From Olavius algarvensis associated proteobacterium Delta 3 (lineage in GTDB: Bacteria; Desulfobacterota; Desulfobacteria; Desulfobacterales; CAFBRK01), in NCBI GenBank assembly GCA_903231505.1, contig CAFBRK010000234.1, positions 1 through 64,000 of the forward strand: a stretch of 64,000 bases of DNA, read 5' to 3'. Position numbers and translations under genes: made by a program. Shown in pieces: positions 61,654-64,000 of this stretch. The stretch's first letter is position 1, and each line of letters starts with the position of its first letter. The notes beneath the pieces were generated by a model, which was not told the DNA's origin, did not search any database, and was given only the letters and a program-made list of their open reading frames with translations.

Positions 61654-63837
61654 ATGAACATTTACGCGATTCCACCATTGCTGACATTGATCTGCTTTGC
61701 GGTCCTGCTGGCGCTGGTCGTGACTCACCGCCGGAAATCCCGGATCGGACGGTTGTTTACGATCATGTGCATCATGGGCATCTTCCTCAACCTGGACATG
61801 CTCTATGGGATTCTGATGCGTGCGCCCCACAGGGCCCTCCACATCAGCCGTCTGAACCATCTGGTGCTGGTATTTGCAATCCCCGTTTATATTCAGTTCT
61901 TTCATGCCTACCTCAACATTCACAATCGAAAGTGGCTGGAGCGGCTGGCCTATCTGTACGCCGTCGGGTTGATGGCAATCAGTCAATCCCCAGTTTATCT
62001 AAAAACCATGCAGCAGCATTTCTTTGGCATGTTTGCGCGGGGGGGCCCTTTGTATCCATTCTTCGGAGTCGGCGGCATAGGGGTCACCATTTATGTACTG
62101 GCTCTGCTGTATCGTGCGGCGGGACAGGAAACCCGAAGCACGCAAAAGAATCGGCTCCGTTACGTCCTTGTGGGTTTCGGTTGGATGGGGTTTCTTCACG
62201 GGTTGAACGCCCTTCCCCGCATGGGGATTTCGATCTATCCCCCGAGCGGCCTTAGTTTCATACCGCTGGTGGTGTTCGCCGTCGGCCTGTTCAGGTGCGA
62301 CCTGCTGGACATGGGGATGCTGATCCGGAAAGGCGCACTCTACTCGTTGCTGACAACCAGTCTGACCTGTCTCTATGCGCTGGTTGTGACCCTTGCCGAT
62401 CGCTTTCTGACCGGGATGCGCTTTTCCAATACGCTCCATTTTCCGCTGCTGCTGTTTCTGATGGTCGCCCTGGTATTCAGCCCCCTCAAGGATCGTATTC
62501 AGAAGATCATCGACCGAACGTTCTTTCGCCACCAGCAGATATACCGCAGGACCCTGAGACACATCAGCCGAACGATCGTGTCGGTGCTGAACCCTGAAGC
62601 CATCGGCCGGCGCATCACCCAGACGCTGGTCGATAGCATGCACCTTCGCTGCGCCGCCATGTACATCCGGGCCGATGACGCAAGCGGATACCGGCAGCTC
62701 GCCGGCGTTGGAGGATACTCCCCGGTCCCATCGAGCGCCCAGGGGGCGCTCCGCCGCCTGCTCCAACGGTGGACAGATCGGAGTGAACCCTTGCTGCGCC
62801 AGCAGCTCATGGGTGATAGCACGACTCGGGCACCGGCTGAGATGCTTGCCGACATGGGCCACCTCGGCGCCGACGCCCTGCTTCCCCTGCGATCCGGGGA
62901 AAAGACCGCGGGGTTTCTGCTTCTGGGAGAAAAACGCTCCGGCGCTCTTTATGTTCCGGAGGATATCGATCTTCTCGAGACATTGGCCAGCCAGTGCGCC
63001 CTGGCTCTGGAAAATGCCAAAAACTACCGTAAGGCCGAGGAGCTGTCGCGGGACCTCGAACGGAAGGTGGAAGAACGCACCCGTCAGCTCAGGAAAGCCC
63101 TTGCTGACAAGGAACAAACACAGGCCCAGTTGATCCAGTCGGAAAGTCTGGCGGCAATCGGACAACTCGTGGCTGGAACCGCCCACGAGTTGAACAATCC
63201 TCTGGCGACGGTCAAAAGCCTGATTCAAAGTACGATCGAGGACCTGGTAGCGGCATCCCCTGTGGAGGGGATCGACGATGGGATGATCGACGACCTCCGG
63301 TTTGCCGACCATGAGCTTTCTCGGGCCCGCGCCATCGTCACCAGTTTGCTCGGGCTGTCCCGGCAACGACAGACGTTCTGTGAAGCGGTACAGGTAAACG
63401 AGGTGGTCCGGGGTGCCGTCCGGATTCTCTGTAGTCAGAATAGACACCGGCACCTGGAAATCGCCCAGACCCTGGAAACAGATCTGCCCATCATTGAAGG
63501 CAACTTTGCAAATCTCGGCCAGGTTGCCGTCAATCTCATCCAGAACGCCATTCAGGCGCTGACCGGCTCGGACGGCCGCATTTTTCTGTCCACCCGTTAC
63601 GATGCCCGTAACGGAGAAATCATTTTCGAGTGTGCCGATACCGGGCCCGGAGTTTCCAGTACCCTTCGCCAGGATGTATTCAAACCCTTTTTTACCACCA
63701 AGCCGGTCGGTCAGGGCACCGGACTTGGCCTGTATATTTGTCATGAAATTGTCCGGAAACACAGGGGTACCCTGACCCTGGTCAATCCGGGGGAACAAGG
63801 GGCCAGGTTCGTTGTTCGCCTTCCGGTGGGCCGTTAG
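61654..63837 (+). CDS. Membrane histidine kinase with GAF domain
   Basis: A 727-residue sensor kinase. ATG 61654 follows GGAGGGACT. About eight N-terminal membrane helices (1-280) form a 7TM-type sensor. A GAF domain follows (about 300-460; SMHLRCAAMYIRADDASGY, LETLASQCALALENAKNY), then a coiled coil (RDLERKVEERTRQLRKAL). The HisKA H box is GTAHELNNPLATVKSLIQ (His about 511), the N box NLIQNAIQAL, and the G boxes CADTGPGVS and GQGTGLGLYI. The sensed ligand is unknown. No response regulator is adjacent within the window. Confidence 0.9.
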   Translation: MNIYAIPPLLTLICFAVLLALVVTHRRKSRIGRLFTIMCIMGIFLNLDMLYGILMRAPHRALHISRLNHLVLVFAIPVYIQFFHAYLNIHNRKWLERLAYLYAVGLMAISQSPVYLKTMQQHFFGMFARGGPLYPFFGVGGIGVTIYVLALLYRAAGQETRSTQKNRLRYVLVGFGWMGFLHGLNALPRMGISIYPPSGLSFIPLVVFAVGLFRCDLLDMGMLIRKGALYSLLTTSLTCLYALVVTLADRFLTGMRFSNTLHFPLLLFLMVALVFSPLKDRIQKIIDRTFFRHQQIYRRTLRHISRTIVSVLNPEAIGRRITQTLVDSMHLRCAAMYIRADDASGYRQLAGVGGYSPVPSSAQGALRRLLQRWTDRSEPLLRQQLMGDSTTRAPAEMLADMGHLGADALLPLRSGEKTAGFLLLGEKRSGALYVPEDIDLLETLASQCALALENAKNYRKAEELSRDLERKVEERTRQLRKALADKEQTQAQLIQSESLAAIGQLVAGTAHELNNPLATVKSLIQSTIEDLVAASPVEGIDDGMIDDLRFADHELSRARAIVTSLLGLSRQRQTFCEAVQVNEVVRGAVRILCSQNRHRHLEIAQTLETDLPIIEGNFANLGQVAVNLIQNAIQALTGSDGRIFLSTRYDARNGEIIFECADTGPGVSSTLRQDVFKPFFTTKPVGQGTGLGLYICHEIVRKHRGTLTLVNPGEQGARFVVRLPVGR

Positions 63838-64000
63838 GCCACAATTAAATGCCTGAAATGCCTAAAATGGTGGGCCCGTTGACCGATTTAGCCGGTTTGC
63901 CGGTTGACCCGTTTAGCCGGTTGATGGGACAAGATCATTACAACCGCCGGTCAGACAAACGGATAAAAACTCTATTGTTGAAACTTAAACCTGTTATCCC
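63838..64000. repeat. Dispersed repeats at the window end
   Basis: 'AAATGCCTGAAATGCCTAAAATG' type repeats (63848-63869) precede a second copy (63917-64000) of the element at 17077-17157. The copy is cut by the window edge. Confidence 0.65.

Noticed and set aside
61999..63798. 599-codon minus-strand frame
   Set aside because: Antisense shadow of the membrane histidine kinase; no domain and no start context.
1..64000. tRNA, rRNA, CRISPR array, transposase or prophage
   Set aside because: I scanned the gaps for T-loop-like sequence, regularly spaced direct repeats and transposase motifs and found none; short tandem repeats seen are not CRISPR-like.

Overview
The window looks like chromosome of a Desulfobacterota (sulfate-reducer-like) bacterium, probably near the Desulfosarcina/Desulfobacter lineages. 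The clues are lineage-typical families (DUF6178, DUF3786, DUF3108, degenerate-HMA proteins, GTP-type PEP carboxykinase), a likely selenoprotein, intergenic repeats of a kind I associate with these genomes, and moderately high G+C by eye. This placement is inference. I see no rRNA, tRNA, CRISPR array, transposase or phage gene.

Layout. 0.5-1.8 kb: two small unknown genes and a carboxylesterase. 1.9-11.1 kb: a peptide-salvage block with isoaspartyl dipeptidase, a class I amidotransferase-like peptidase (C26), an M20 peptidase and a Dpp-type transporter in the order D-F-A-B-C; dppF is frameshifted. 11.5-13 kb: tandem Tat-exported molybdopterin oxidoreductases. 13.1-18.7 kb: PAC2 protein, two histone-deacetylase-like deacetylases, DUF72 and small proteins. 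18.9-24.1 kb: an AmmeMemoRadiSam set in which both proteins carry export signals, next to a membrane-embedded spermidine-synthase-like protein. 24.2-33.5 kb: exported DUF3108 and TPR proteins, then a transglutaminase/ABC-2 exporter/DUF3786 operon. 34.6-38.9 kb: an operon of proteins with CxxC-less HMA-like 'PGRLR' domains around a P-type ATPase whose TM6 reads YSCG instead of CPC. 39.7-48.5 kb: transketolase, radical SAM protein, SLC13/RCK transporter, and feoA-feoB-Cys-rich protein divergent from a DtxR-type regulator with a palindromic operator. 48.5-54.8 kb: acyl-ACP thioesterase, an exported rhodanese with in-frame TGA (probable selenocysteine), permease, histidine kinase and DUF6178. 55.1-63.8 kb: PEP carboxykinase, nitroreductase, RdgB, an orphan RCK protein, RecN and a multi-domain histidine kinase.

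How genes work together. The peptide block would import di/oligopeptides and cleave unusual linkages (beta-aspartyl, gamma-glutamyl). The feo block would import Fe(II) under metal-dependent repression. The HMA/P-type ATPase operon and the exported AmmeMemoRadiSam operon are the best candidates for incompletely described systems. The selenocysteine rhodanese is the clearest single hidden feature: ordinary gene calling stops at its active site.

Four reading frames are broken by what look like one- or two-base indels (dppF, the radical SAM gene, the TPR protein's signal peptide and the transglutaminase N-terminus). Two lie in short C/G runs and one lies near T runs, so sequencing or assembly error is a serious alternative to real mutation.
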